64,000 nt of DNA from Sophora flavescens. Its lineage: Eukaryota > Streptophyta > Magnoliopsida > Fabales > Fabaceae. The stretch is from NCBI GenBank assembly GCA_030762895.1, contig CM061062.1:137561104-137625103 (forward strand). Direction: 5' to 3'. The first letter of the stretch is position 1. Every line of letters begins with the position of its first letter. Both the position numbers and the translations under genes were made by a program. Positions 45,061-57,433 of this stretch are shown piece by piece. The notes beneath the pieces were generated by a model. That model had not been told where the DNA came from. It did not search any database and saw only the letters and a list, made by a program, of their open reading frames with translations.

Positions 45061-45065
45061 ACCTG
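45061..45065. repeat. Right target-site duplication CCTGG
   Basis: This matches 43839-43843. Confidence 0.95.
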
Positions 45066-45124
45066 GGTCATCCACGGATGATCCCAATGTGCCATCTCCA
45101 AGCTCAGGATCTAAGGTTCAATTC
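45066..45124 (-). mobile_element. Tekay-like LTR C, remainder
   Basis: GTCATCCACGGATGATCC and the following bases match LTR A and B up to GGTTCAATT; beyond 45124 the sequence is unrelated. Confidence 0.88.
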
Positions 45125-47137
45125 ATGGCTAGGTTTTAAGTACAAAACCTTGGAGCCCTAGGTGAACATCATTCTCTTCTTGCTTGAGTTTCAAGTGATC
45201 AACAAAGGTATGGGGGAGATTACCATCATCCTACCTTAGGGTAGACATGTTGATGGTTTATTTAGTGTTATTTAGCGTAAATGGTCTTGTAAGTCATAAG
45301 TGTATGATTTATTGTTTTATATGTGTGTGATCCTCTTGGATGATTTGGTTGATGCTTGATGTTGATATATGTTGAGTTTGATTCAATGGTTTCTAATTGG
45401 ATACTTGATGGTTGTTTATTTGATTTAACATGAAAAATTGGCTAACATGATCATTCTTGGGCCATTCGACCTTGGCTGTTTAAATGGGTTGCATGATGAT
45501 TTAAATTGTTTGAATACTTTCTATGAGTATTGAATGAACATATAAGAATATAGAAATTGGTTTGGATTGATTTGGATGTGTATATTGAAAGATGCGATTT
45601 TTTGAGTCCTTAGGGACTAAAATGCAATTTCTGAGAATTTCAGTGGCTGCACTGAAATTCATATTCTTGTATCTTAAGATTGTAGTCCTTGATGAGACAA
45701 AGCCATAGAAATTGGTTTGGTGTTAATTGGATTAATACATAAAACGTTATAAGCTTTTTTTTTGTAAAAAGGGACCTTTTTGCAATTATTGTAAAATATT
45801 TGGGGCAGAAATGTAATTTCTGGAAAATTTGAGGTCAACTGAAAAATATTTATAAAGAAGTTGGTTTGGAGTGATTTGAAGTTATAAATAAAAAGTTACA
45901 AGGTTTTAAGTAAATAAGGACCTTTTTGGTAATTAATGAAAGTTTAGGGACTAAACTGCAATTTTCGAAAATTAAAGTAATTGGTCAGTTAGAAACTGTT
46001 TTTATGCCTATAAAACTGTTCTAAAACTCCAAAATGATTTTTGGGCTATTAGAGTGTAAAATCATTGAAAAAGGATTTACGCGATTTATAACTTAACGAC
46101 GTTCGGTCAAATTTTTAAGAATTTCGTATAAATGGAGAGTAAGATGTAACATTAGTGTTTCAACATTTTCATATGAGTAATATAACCTAGGAGAGTAATA
46201 CATTTGAGGTGAAGAACTACGTTTTCAAAAATATGGCTTTTGGACCAAAATTCAGTAAAAAGCGGTGAAACCGTCGTTAAACGTTTTTAAGGATTTTCGA
46301 AAAAATGTTTTGGTGAGATTGATACCTAAGTATCTTTGATGAAAATTATTCTTGAAAATTGATTTTATTTTATCTAAAGGTTTTAGTTTTAAGCCAAAAG
46401 GATTTTAGTCTTCAAAGACAAGATTTTACAGTAAAATGTAAAAACCCAAGTCAAGAATGATGTGGGGTGGAACACGACCTTATGTCATAAAGTATGGATA
46501 ATTCATTATTCATATTCCATAAAATTTAATGGACTCAGAATGATTTATTTTATTGAAAGCCAAAGAAAAAGGCTCAATTAGAAAAGTACAGAGAAATAAA
46601 CAATTGGACTTGTGTTCCAATCTCATAATGTGCTAGGATTTTAATCAAATACTTAAAGAAATTTTTGCACAAAGATAAAAGGTTACCGGAGAACTTTAGC
46701 TTGATGATTAAGTATCGGTGATTCGGACTTAAGGACATCTAGCATCTGTTACAGTACGTTGAAAGAATTCTGAATTAATCACGATGTCATCCGTTGGATG
46801 GACAAGAAGAACGCATTTCAGGCAAAGTTTGCATAAACACATAGTGAAACTATGTTTTGTCAGGCCGTTGTGCCTAGGAGATTGAGCTAACACTTTAATG
46901 CGGGTGCGAATTTCGTAGTGACGAATCTATGGATGCTTGGGGATGTCGGGGTATGAAATACTCATATTAGCCCAGTTGGTTGCTCTTCCGTGGCATGCTG
47001 ATCTTGCACTACACCGACATACTCTACTAGACATTATGTATTTTCTGGTAGTGAAGGATGTTCCCGAAAAAGCCTATGTGCACAATGATGACTGCTGACG
47101 CATTTTATTACCCAAGACTGGTAAAATGGTGCCTCAT
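45125..47137 (+). mobile_element. Gypsy LTR fragment (related to the LTR at 61543-63203)
   Basis: This non-coding stretch begins CATGGCTAGGTTTT. Its first 650 bp resemble the reverse complement of about 61550-62165 (shared: TTTCAAGTGATC, GGGGGAGATTAC, TGTGTGATCCTCTT, ATAGAAATTGGTTTGG). It continues with AT-rich sequence typical of LTR middle parts. Both ends are joints with other elements, and I see no gene in it. Confidence 0.6.
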
Positions 47138-49597
47138 TGTCGCAACCGAGATTGCACGGGGACGGCGATAAAATGAAAACTTATTTTTCTTTTAGAAAAT
47201 GAACATGAAGTCGCCACCGATTTTATTTAATTCAGGAAAAATTGGAAAACCCTAAAAATGGTCTTTGAAACTAAGTTGAGTTCGGAAGTCGATTGCGCAT
47301 AGGGAAGGATGGTGACTTAACCCCATAGCACCCCTAACAGACCCGTTAAAAAAACGGTTACCCAAATTAATTGTGGGAAATCTTTTATAACTTTAAAAAT
47401 ATTAATTTTACCCCAAAAAGTTATTTATACTAAAAGGATTATAAATTAATGTTAATAAATGTAAGACAATTGTGACTTCATATTTATATTTACAAAGATA
47501 AACAAATAAAAAAAACAACTGATTTTTACTAAGGAATCTTTCTTCTTTTTTTTAGCCTTGACGATATTTACAAAAATTGTAACAAGATTGCTACATAATA
47601 GTTATAAATAAAAAAAAAACAAATAAAATAAAATTATGCATGGTTACTATTTTTTATTTTTAAAAAATTTGTGACATTGCAAGTGGTATGGACTCATGGC
47701 AATAAGGCGCAACAATTGGAAGAAAATGAGGAGCAGGCAGTTGGCAAAATGAAAGACATTGGACTCTATTCCATTCCTATGCTCATTTAGACTCTAAAAA
47801 CACCTTAAATAAATTTTTATCCTTAAAGCAAAAATCTTACTAACACTCACCTTTTTATTTGACCCATTCTAATATAATATACTACAACAAGAAGAACCCG
47901 TACAGTAAGCAAAAACACAACAAAACCAAACAATCAGTAGTTGAGAAATTAAGGATGATTAGTACAAGTGTTTTACAAACTTCAACAACTCAGATAATTT
48001 CCAGTCAACCATACATGATGTTTACTTAAAATCACTTCAACTAACATCCAAAAATCATAATCCTTGATTTCCATTTTAACATCATAGCACTTGGAACAAA
48101 AGTTTTATTTAGAGAAAATAAAAACAAAAACAAATCACCAGACAATACAAACTACAAGATGACTCATGCATTTTGTCAAATATTTGGTAAGCAATCTAGA
48201 TAAATACCAAAACATATAACTCCATTTTGTGACAATCAAATTAATTACCCAAGCATATCAACCCATTCAAATGAAACAATCATATGATGACAGTAGAGTA
48301 TATTGTTGCTCATTCATTTGAAACTTCATAGTACAAACATAGCAAATGAGAGAATAAAAGTGAAAACTACTGAGTTACCAAATGACCTCTTCCCAAATAG
48401 TGGTGTATGGAAGCTGCTACTAATTCTTTACACTGAATGCTCAAGTCTCAGTAACTTTAGAATTTCAAAAATACAGAGAAGGGAAGTTCAAAAAAAGAAA
48501 ATAAAAGATCATTTCTTGTTCTTACACAGAATAAAACTCGACTCTCTGTAAAATCCTCAAGACCTCCCCCCTGTATTCTGTTTTTTGTCTCCTTTTATAG
48601 GCAAATTCCAGAGACCCACTCCTTCAAGTTGCTGCTCGAATTTAATGCCTCAACTACCGGCAGGTACTTTTTAGCATTTTTTTTCTTCCTCCTCTATAGC
48701 TGCTGCGTGTACAGTGCCGCAAATTTTGACTCCATCTTCTAATCTTGTATCAAAACAAGATAATGAACAAATGGGAAAAGGGTTTAGCGAGTTAGATGAT
48801 GGGTTCGATTTTTAGGGGTAGGGGGCGGTGATGTCAGAGTAGGTGGACGAAAATGGTGAGTCTATAGTGATGGGATGAGGTAGGGGTGGCGTTGTTTAAG
48901 AGATGTAAGGAAGAGAAGCAAAAAAAATTGATGGAGGTATGGAGGGAGAGAGGCCGTCAGCTGCTAAATAAGAAGAATGAGAGAATTTCTTCTGATAGAG
49001 GCGCTAGGCTTTGGAGAAGAGGAAGAAACTAGAAAGGGGAAAAAATAAAGAATGGGGCGGGTTGGTAGGAACCGGGTTGCGCGACCAGGTCTATAATGGA
49101 GTGGGCTGGTCCAAGCAGGGGAAATAGAAGGTGGAGGTGTGTTGCGAACCGGGTCAGGAGCGACCCAGTTCGGTTTCTTGGGTCTGATGGTTTTTTTTTC
49201 TTTTGGGCTCTGGTGTACCTTGGCTGGATTTGAGTGATATTTTTATTTTTTCTATTTGAAGCTGGTGGGTTTTGGTGTCGTGGAGCCCAATCTTCTTTTA
49301 TTTTTCTTCTCTTCTTTCTTTTCTTCTCCTTGCTTTATTTTTTATTTTATTGTCATAAAATAAAAAAATAATAATTAGAACAAATAAATATAGTACAAAA
49401 TTTGGCATTCAAAGTTGCACCTCTTTACTTGTTGCTTACTAGAAGACATGATTAGTCGTGACTTTTCATGTATTATAGTAATGAGCAAGTAAAGAAAATG
49501 AACACATATTTTGTCCGACAAAACTTGAGAAGCTCAAAAGAGAGTCTCGGAGATTAAACATAAAATTACAGTGAGCCGCAAGCTCGAAAATAAAATT
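47138..49597 (-). other. LTR-like remnant beginning TGTCGCAACC
   Basis: The left edge TGTCGCAACCGAGATTGCAC, with AAGTCGCCACCGATTTTATT soon after, looks like the end of a retrotransposon LTR read on the minus strand. The rest is AT-rich, with pyrimidine-rich runs (49285-49350) and no credible ORF. It runs into the tandem array. My guess is that the LTR of a Tat/Ogre-type element carries the array, but the right LTR boundary is not identified. Confidence 0.4.
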
Positions 49598-51626
49598 GCG
49601 ATGGACGGAACCTCCTCGTCCAACAAAATATAAATATGCAATGGACAGAACCTCCTCCTTGTCCAATAAAAGATAAACATGCAATGGACGGAACCTCTTC
49701 GTCCAACAAAGAATAAATATGCAATGGAAGGAACCTCCTCGTCCAACAAAAAATAGTAAATATGCAATGGACGGAACCTCCTCGTCCAACCGAAAGAATA
49801 AATACAAAATGGATGGAACCTCCTCATCCAACAGAAAAAAGTAAATATGCAATGGACGGAACCTCCTCGTCCAACAGAAACAGTACATACGCAATGGACG
49901 GAACCTCCAACAAAAACAGTAAATATGGTATGGATGGAACCTCCTTGTCCAACAAAAAAAAAATACATACAGTGGACAGAACCTCCTCGTCCAATAGAAA
50001 GAGTAAATATGCAATGGACGAAACCTCCTCGTCCAACAGAAAGGGTAAATATGCACTGGACGGAACCTCCTCGTCCAACAGAAATAAAGTGTTGTGGGTC
50101 TCCGATCCAAAAATTAAACATGGAATGGACAGAACCTCCTCGTCCAACAAAAAAGTAAATATGCATTGGACGGAACATCCTCCTCCAACAAAAGTAAATA
50201 TGCAGTGGACGGAACCTCCTCGTCCAAGAAATAAAATGCTTGTGGACCTTAGATCCCAAAAAATATATATGCAATGGATGACACCTCCTCGTCCAACAAA
50301 AGAGTAAACATTCAATGGACAAAACCTCCTCGTCCAACAGAAAAGTAAAAATGCAATGGATGGAATCTCCTCGTCCAACAGAAAGAGTAAATATGTAATG
50401 GACGGAACCACCTCGTCCAAGAAATAAAGTGCTTGTGGGCATCAGATCCCAAAAAATAAATATGCAATGGACGGAACCTCCTCGTCCAACAAAAGAGTAA
50501 ACATGCAATGGGTGGAACCTCCTCGTCGCCCAACAAAAGAATAAATATGCAATGGATGGAACCTCCTCGTCCAACAAAAAATAGTAAATACAGAATGGAC
50601 GGAACCTCCTCGTCCAACCGAAAGAATAAATACACAATGGATGGAACCTCCTCATCCAACAGAAAAAAGTAAATATGCAATGGACGGAACCTCCTCGTCC
50701 AACAGAAACAGTACATACGCAATGGACGGAACCTCCAACAAAAACAGTAAATATGGAATGGATGGAACCTCCTTGTCCAACAAAAAAAAATATATAAAGT
50801 GGACAGAACCTCCTCATCCAATAGAAAGAGTAAATATGCAATGGACGGAACCTCCTCGTCCAACAGAAGGGGTAAATATGCACTGGACGGAACCTCCTCG
50901 TCCAACAGAAATAAAGTGTTGTGGGTCTCCGATCCAAAAATTAAACATGGAATGGACAGAACCTCCTCGTCCAACAAAAAAGTAAATATGCATTGGACGG
51001 AACATCCTCCTCCAACAAAAGTAAATATGCAGTGGACGGAACCTCCTCGTCCAAGAAATAAAATGCTTGTGGACCTTAGATCCCAAAAAATATATATATG
51101 CAATGGATGACACCTCCTCGTCCAACAAAAGAGTAAACATTCAATGGACAGAACCTCCTCGTCCAACAGAAAAGTAAAAATGCAATGGATGGAATCTCCT
51201 CGTCCAACAGAAAGAGTAAATATGTAATGGACGGAACCACCTCGTGCAAGAAAGAAAGTGCTTGTGGGCATCAGATCCCAAAAAATAAATATGCAATGGA
51301 CGGAACCTCCTCGTCCAACAAAAGAGTAAACATGCAATGGATGGAACCTTCTCGTCGCCCAACAAAAGAATAAATATGCAATGGAAGGAACCTCCTCGTC
51401 CAACAAAAAATAGTAAATATGCAATGGACGAAACCTCCTTGTCCAACAGAAAGAATAAATACACAATGGACGGAACCTCCTCATCCAACATAAAAAAGTA
51501 AATATGCAATGGACGGAACCTCCTCGTCCAACAGAAACAGTAAATACGCAATGGACGGAACCTCCAACAAAACAGTAAATATGCAATGGATGGAACCTCC
51601 TTGTCCAACAAAAAAAAAATAAATAA

Positions 51627-51627
<1 letters not shown>

Positions 51628-51680
<53 letters not shown>
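51628..51680. repeat. (TA)n inside the array
   Basis: A TA run follows the unit ending TTGTCCAACAAAAAA. The same position in other higher-order repeats has runs from about 5 bp (50790) to about 55 bp (56600-56655). This accounts for much of the length differences between them. Confidence 0.92.
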
Positions 51681-51681
<1 letters not shown>

Positions 51682-54600
51682 GTGGATGGAACCTCCTCGT
51701 CCAATAGAAAGAGTAAATATGCAATGGACGGAACCTCCTCGTCCAACAAAAAGGGTAAATATGCACTGGACGGAACCTCCTCGTCCAACATAAATAAAGT
51801 GTTGTGGGTCTCCGATCCAAAAATTAAACATGGAATGGACAGAACCTCCTCGTCCAACAAAAAAGTAAATATGCATTGGACGGAACATCCTCCTCCAACA
51901 AAAGTAAATATGCAGTGGACGGAACCTCCTCGTCCAAGAAATAAAATGCTTGTGGACCTTAGATCCCAAAAAATATATATGCAATGGATGAAACCTCCTC
52001 GTCCAACAAAAGAGTAAACATTCAATGGACAAAACCTCCTCGTCCAACAGAAAAGTAAAAATGCAATGGATGGAATCTCCTCGTCCAACGGAAAGAGTAA
52101 ATATGTAATGGACGGAACCTCCTCGTCCAAGAAATAAAGTGCTTGTGGGAATCAGATCCCAAAAAATAAATATGCAATGGACGGAACCTCCTCGTCCAAC
52201 AAAAGAGTAAACATGCAATGGATGGAACCTCCTTCGTCCAACAAAAGAATAAATATGCAATGGAAGGAACCTCCTCGTCCAACAAAAATAGTAAATATGC
52301 AATGGACGGAACCTCCTCGTCCAACCGAAAGAATAAATACACAATGGACGGAACCTCCTCATCCAACAAAAAAAAGTAAATATGCAATGGACGGAACCTC
52401 CTCGTCCAACAGAAACTGTAAATACGCAATGGACGGAACCTCCAAAAAAAACAGTAAATATGCAATGGATGGAACCTCCTTGTCCAACAAAAAAAATATA
52501 TATATATATATACAGTGGACGGAACCTCCTCATCCAATAGAAAGAGTAAATATGCAATGGACGGAACCTCCTCGTCCAACAGAAAGGGTAAATATGCACT
52601 GGACGGAACCTCCTCGTTCAACAGAAATAAAGTGTTGTGGGTCTCCGATCCAAAAATTAAACATGGAATGCACAGAACCTCCTCGTCCAACAAAAAAGTA
52701 AATATGCATTGGACGGAACATCCTCCTCCAACAAAAGTAAATATGCAGTGGACGGAACCTCCTCGTCCAAGAAATAAAATGCTTGTGGAACTTAGATCCC
52801 AAAAAATATATATGCAATGGATGAAACCTCCTCGTCCAACAAAAGAGTAAACATTCAATGGACAGAACCTCCTCGTCCAACAGAAAAGTAAAAATGCAAT
52901 GGATGGAATCTCCTCGTCCAATAGAAAGAGTAAATATGTAATGGACGGAACCTCCTCGTCCAATAAATAAAGTGCTTGTGGCCATCAGATCCCAAAAAAT
53001 AAATATGCAATGGACAGAACCTCCTCGTCCAACAAAAGAGTAAACATGCAATGGATGGAACCTCCTCGTCGTCCAACAAAAGAATAAATATGCAATGGAA
53101 GGAACCTCCTCGTCCAACAAAAAATAGTAAATACAGAATGGACGGAACCTCCTCATCCAACAGAAAAAAGTAAATATGCAATGGACGGAACCTCCTCGTC
53201 TAACAGAAACAGTAAATACGCAATGGACGGAACCTCCAACAAAAACAGTAAATATGCAATGGATGGAACCTCCTTGTCCAAAATATATATATATATATAT
53301 ACACACACAGTGGATGGAACCTCCTCGTCCAATAGAAAGAGTAAATATGCAATGGACGGAACCTCCTCGTCCAACAGAAAGGGTAAATATGCACTAGACT
53401 GAACCTCCACGTCCAACAGAAATAAAGTGTTGTGGGTCTCCGATCCAAAAATTAAACATGGAATGGACAGAACCTCCTCGTCCAACAAAAAAGTAAATAT
53501 GCATTGGACGGAACATCCTCCTCCAACAAAAGTAAATATGCAGTGGACGGAACCTCCTCGTCCAAGAAATAAAATGCTTGTGGACCTTAGATCCCAAAAA
53601 ATATATATGCAATGGATGAAACCTCCTCTACCAACAAAAGAGTAAACATTCAATGGACAGAACCTCCTCGTCCAACAGAAAAGTAAAAATGCAATGGATG
53701 GAATCTCCTCGTCCAACGGAAAGAGTAAATATGTAATGGACGGAACCTCATCGTCCAATAAATAAAGTGCTTGTGGGACTCAGATCCCAAAAAATAAATA
53801 TGCAATGGACGGAACCTCCTCGTCCAACAAAAGAGTAAACATGCAATAGATGGAACCTCCTCGTCGTCCAACAAAAGAATAAATATGCAATGGATGGAAC
53901 CTCCTCGTCCAACAAAAAATAGTAAATACAGAATGGACGGAACCTCCTCGTCCAACCGAAAGAATAAATACACAATGGATGGAACCTCCTCATCCAACAG
54001 AAAAAAGTAAATATGCAATGGACGGAACCTCCTCGTCCAACAGAAACAGTACATACGCAATGGACGGAACCTCCAACAAAAACAGTAAATATGGAATGGA
54101 TGGAACCTCCTTGTCCAACAAAAAAAAATATATAAAGTGGACAGAACCTCCTCATCCAATAGAAAGAGTAAATATGCAATGGACGGAACCTCCTCGTCCA
54201 ACAGAAAGGGTAAATATGCACTGGACGGAACCTCCTCGTCCAACAGAAATAAAGTGTTGTGGGTCTCCGATCCAAAAATTAAACATGGAATGGACAGAAC
54301 CTCCTCATCCAACAAAAAAGTAAATATGCATTGGACGGAACATCCTCCTCCAACAAAAGTAAATATGCAGTGGACGGAACCTCCTCGTCCAAGAAATAAA
54401 ATGCTTGTGGACCTTAGATCCCAAAAAATATATATATGCAATGGATGACACCTCCTCGTCCAACAAAAGAGTAAACATTCAATGGACAGAACCTCCTCGT
54501 CCAACAGAAAAGTAAAAATGCAATGGATGGAATCTCCTCGTCCAACAGAAAGAGTAAATATGTAATGGACGGAACCACCTCGTGCAAGAAAGAAAGTGCT

Positions 54601-54949
54601 TGTGGGCATTAGATCCCAAAAAATAAATATGCAATGGACGGAACCTCCTCGTCCAACAAAAGAGTAAACATGCAATGGATGGAACCTTCTCGTCGCCCAA
54701 CAAAAGAATAAATATGCAATGGAAGGAACCTCCTCGTCCAACAAAAAATAGTAAATATGCAATGGACGAAACCTCCTTGTCCAACAGAAAGAATAAATAC
54801 ACAATGGACGGAACCTCCTCATCCAACATAAAAAAGTAAATATGCAATGGACGGAACCTCCTCGTCCAACAGAAACAGTAAATACGCAATGGACGGAACC
54901 TCCAACAAAACAGTAAATATGCAATGGATGGAACCTCCTTGTCCAACAA

Positions 54950-54997
<48 letters not shown>

Positions 54998-56597
54998 GTG
55001 GATGGAACCTCCTCGTCCAATAGAAAGAGTAAATATGCAATGGACGGAACCTCCTCGTCCAACAAAAAGGGTAAATATGCACTGGACGGAACCTCCTCGT
55101 CCAACATAAATAAAGTGTTGTGGGTCTCCGATCCAAAAATTAAACATGGAATGGACAGAACCTCCTCGTCCAACAAAAAAGTAAATATGCATTGGACGGA
55201 ACATCCTCCTCCAACAAAAGTAAATATGCAGTGGACGGAACCTCCTCGTCCAAGAAATAAAATGCTTGTGGACCTTAGATCCCAAAAAATATATATGCAA
55301 TGGATGAAACCTCCTCGTCCAACAAAAGAGTAAACATTCAATGGACAAAACCTCCTCGTCCAACAGAAAAGTAAAAATGCAATGGATGGAATCTCCTCGT
55401 CCAACGGAAAGAGTAAATATGTAATGGACGGAACCTCCTCGTCCAAGAAATAAAGTGCTTGTGGGAATCAGATCCCAAAAAATAAATATGCAATGGACGG
55501 AACCTCCTCGTCCAACAAAAGAGTAAACATGCAATGGATGGAACCTCCTTCGTCCAACAAAAGAATAAATATGCAATGGAAGGAACCTCCTCGTCCAACA
55601 AAAATAGTAAATATGCAATGGACGGAACCTCCTCGTCCAACCGAAAGAATAAATACACAATGGACGGAACCTCCTCATCCAACAAAAAAAAGTAAATATG
55701 CAATGGACGGAACCTCCTCGTCCAACAGAAACTGTAAATACGCAATGGACGGAACCTCCAAAAAAAACAGTAAATATGCAATGGATGGGACCTCCTTGTC
55801 CAACAAAAAAAAATATATATATATATATATACAGTGGACGGAACCTCCTCATCCAATAGAAAGAGTAAATATGCAATGGACGGAACCTCCTCGTCCAACA
55901 GAAAGGGTAAATATGCACTGGACGGAACCTCCTCGTTCAACAGAAATAAAGTGTTGTGGGTCTCCGATCCAAAAATTAAACATGGAATGCACAGAACCTC
56001 CTCGTCCAACAAAAAAGTAAATATGCATTGGACGGAACATCCTCCTCCAACAAAAGTAAATATGCAGTGGACGGAACCTCCTCGTCCAAGAAATAAAATG
56101 CTTGTGGAACTTAGATCCCAAAAAATATATATGCAATGGATGAAACCTCCTCGTCCAACAAAAGAGTAAACATTCAATGGACAGAACCTCCTCGTCCAAC
56201 AGAAAAGTAAAAATGCAATGGATGGAATCTCCTCGTCCAATAGAAAGAGTAAATATGTAATGGACGGAACCTCCTCGTCCAATAAATAAAGTGCTTGTGG
56301 CCATCAGATCCCAAAAAATAAATATGCAATGGACAGAACCTCCTCGTCCAACAAAAGAGTAAACATGCAATGGATGGAACCTCCTCGTCGTCCAACAAAA
56401 GAATAAATATGCAATGGAAGGAACCTCCTCGTCCAACAAAAAATAGTAAATACAGAATGGACGGAACCTCCTCATCCAACAGAAAAAAGTAAATATGCAA
56501 TGGACGGAACCTCCTCGTCTAACAGAAACAGTAAATACGCAATGGACGGAACCTCCAACAAAAACAGTAAATATGCAATGGATGGAACCTCCTTGTC

Positions 56598-56599
<2 letters not shown>

Positions 56600-56668
<69 letters not shown>
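56600..56668. repeat. (TA)n(CA)n inside the array, longest version
   Basis: This is the longest TA tract of the array. The paired higher-order repeat at 53281-53310 has only about 20 bp. Confidence 0.93.
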
Positions 56669-56669
<1 letters not shown>

Positions 56670-57433
56670 TGGATGGAACCTCCTCGTCCAATAGAAAGAG
56701 TAAATATGCAATGGACGGAACCTCCTCGTCCAACAGAAAGGGTAAATATGCACTAGACGGAACCTCCTCGTCCAACATAAATAAAGTGTTGTGGGTCTCC
56801 GATCCAAAAATTAAACATGGAATGGACAGAACCTCCTCGTCCAACAAAAAAGTAAATATGCATTGGACGGAACATCCTCCTCCAACAAAAGTAAATATGC
56901 AGTGGACGGAACCTCCTCGTCCAAGAAATAAAATGCTTGTGGACCTTAAATCCCAAAAAATATATATGCAATGGATGAAACCTCCTCATCCAACAAAAGG
57001 GTAAACATTCAATGGATGGAACCTCCTCGTCCAACAGAAAAGTAAAAATGCAATGGATGGAATCACCTCGTCCAACAGAAAGAGTAAATATGTAATGGAC
57101 GGAATCTCCTTGTCCAAGAAATAAAGTGCTTGTGGGCATCAGATCCCAAAAAATAAATATGCAATGGACGGAACCTCCTCGTCCAACAAAAGAGTAAACA
57201 TGCAATGGATGGAACCTCCTCGTCCAACAAGAGAAAAAATTGGCAATGGACGGAACCTCCTCGTCCAACAAAAGAGTAAATATGCAAAGGAAGGAACCTC
57301 CTCGTCCAACAAAAGAAAAAATAGGCAATGACGGAACCTCTTCGTCCAATAAAAAATAAATATGCAATGGACGAAACCTCCTCGTCCAAAAAAATAAAGT
57401 GTTGTGGGCCTCATATCCCAAAATTAAATATGA

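Larger units (their letters stand above)
30947..45124 (-). mobile_element. Second Tekay-like tandem (LTR-internal A-LTR-internal B-LTR)
   Basis: Three LTRs beginning TGAGACGCC or TGAGATGCC (30947, 35284, 42992) alternate with two minus-strand internal regions, each with a primer site at its right edge. The middle LTR (35284-38524) is complete and shared. Both outer LTRs are truncated, at about 32661 and 45124. Internal B keeps gag to chromodomain, while internal A lacks integrase. The family is related to but distinct from the tandem at 1664-19148. Confidence 0.87.
49598..57433. repeat. Hierarchical tandem array (about 42 bp, about 830 bp, about 3.33 kb)
   Basis: The basic unit is about 42 bp, built around ATGCAATGGACGGAACCTCC followed by TCGTCCAACA and an A-rich spacer. 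About 18 units form a higher-order repeat marked by GTGTTGTGGGTCTCCGATCC at 50089, 50916, 51799, 52632, 53427, 54254, 55115, 55951 and 56786 (spacings 795-883). Four of these form a super-repeat of about 3,320-3,360 bp (50089 to 53427 to 56786). Longer units with a GATCCCAAAAAAT spacer recur three times per higher-order repeat. Minus-strand frames are open for up to 598 codons only because the unit lacks stops; I do not call them genes. Confidence 0.93.

Noticed and set aside
48303..48551. 82-codon plus frame in the 47-49 kb remnant
   Set aside because: It has low complexity and AT-driven composition, with no motif and no supporting context.
49762..50307. Plus-strand frames (MQWTEPPRPTE and MDGTSSSN repeats)
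   Set aside because: These are the same array read on the other strand, with no independent support.
49534..50937. Long minus-strand frames of 200-600 codons across the array as genes
   Set aside because: They consist only of the 42-bp unit translated in shifting frames, the other minus frames are equally open, and there is no non-repeat domain.
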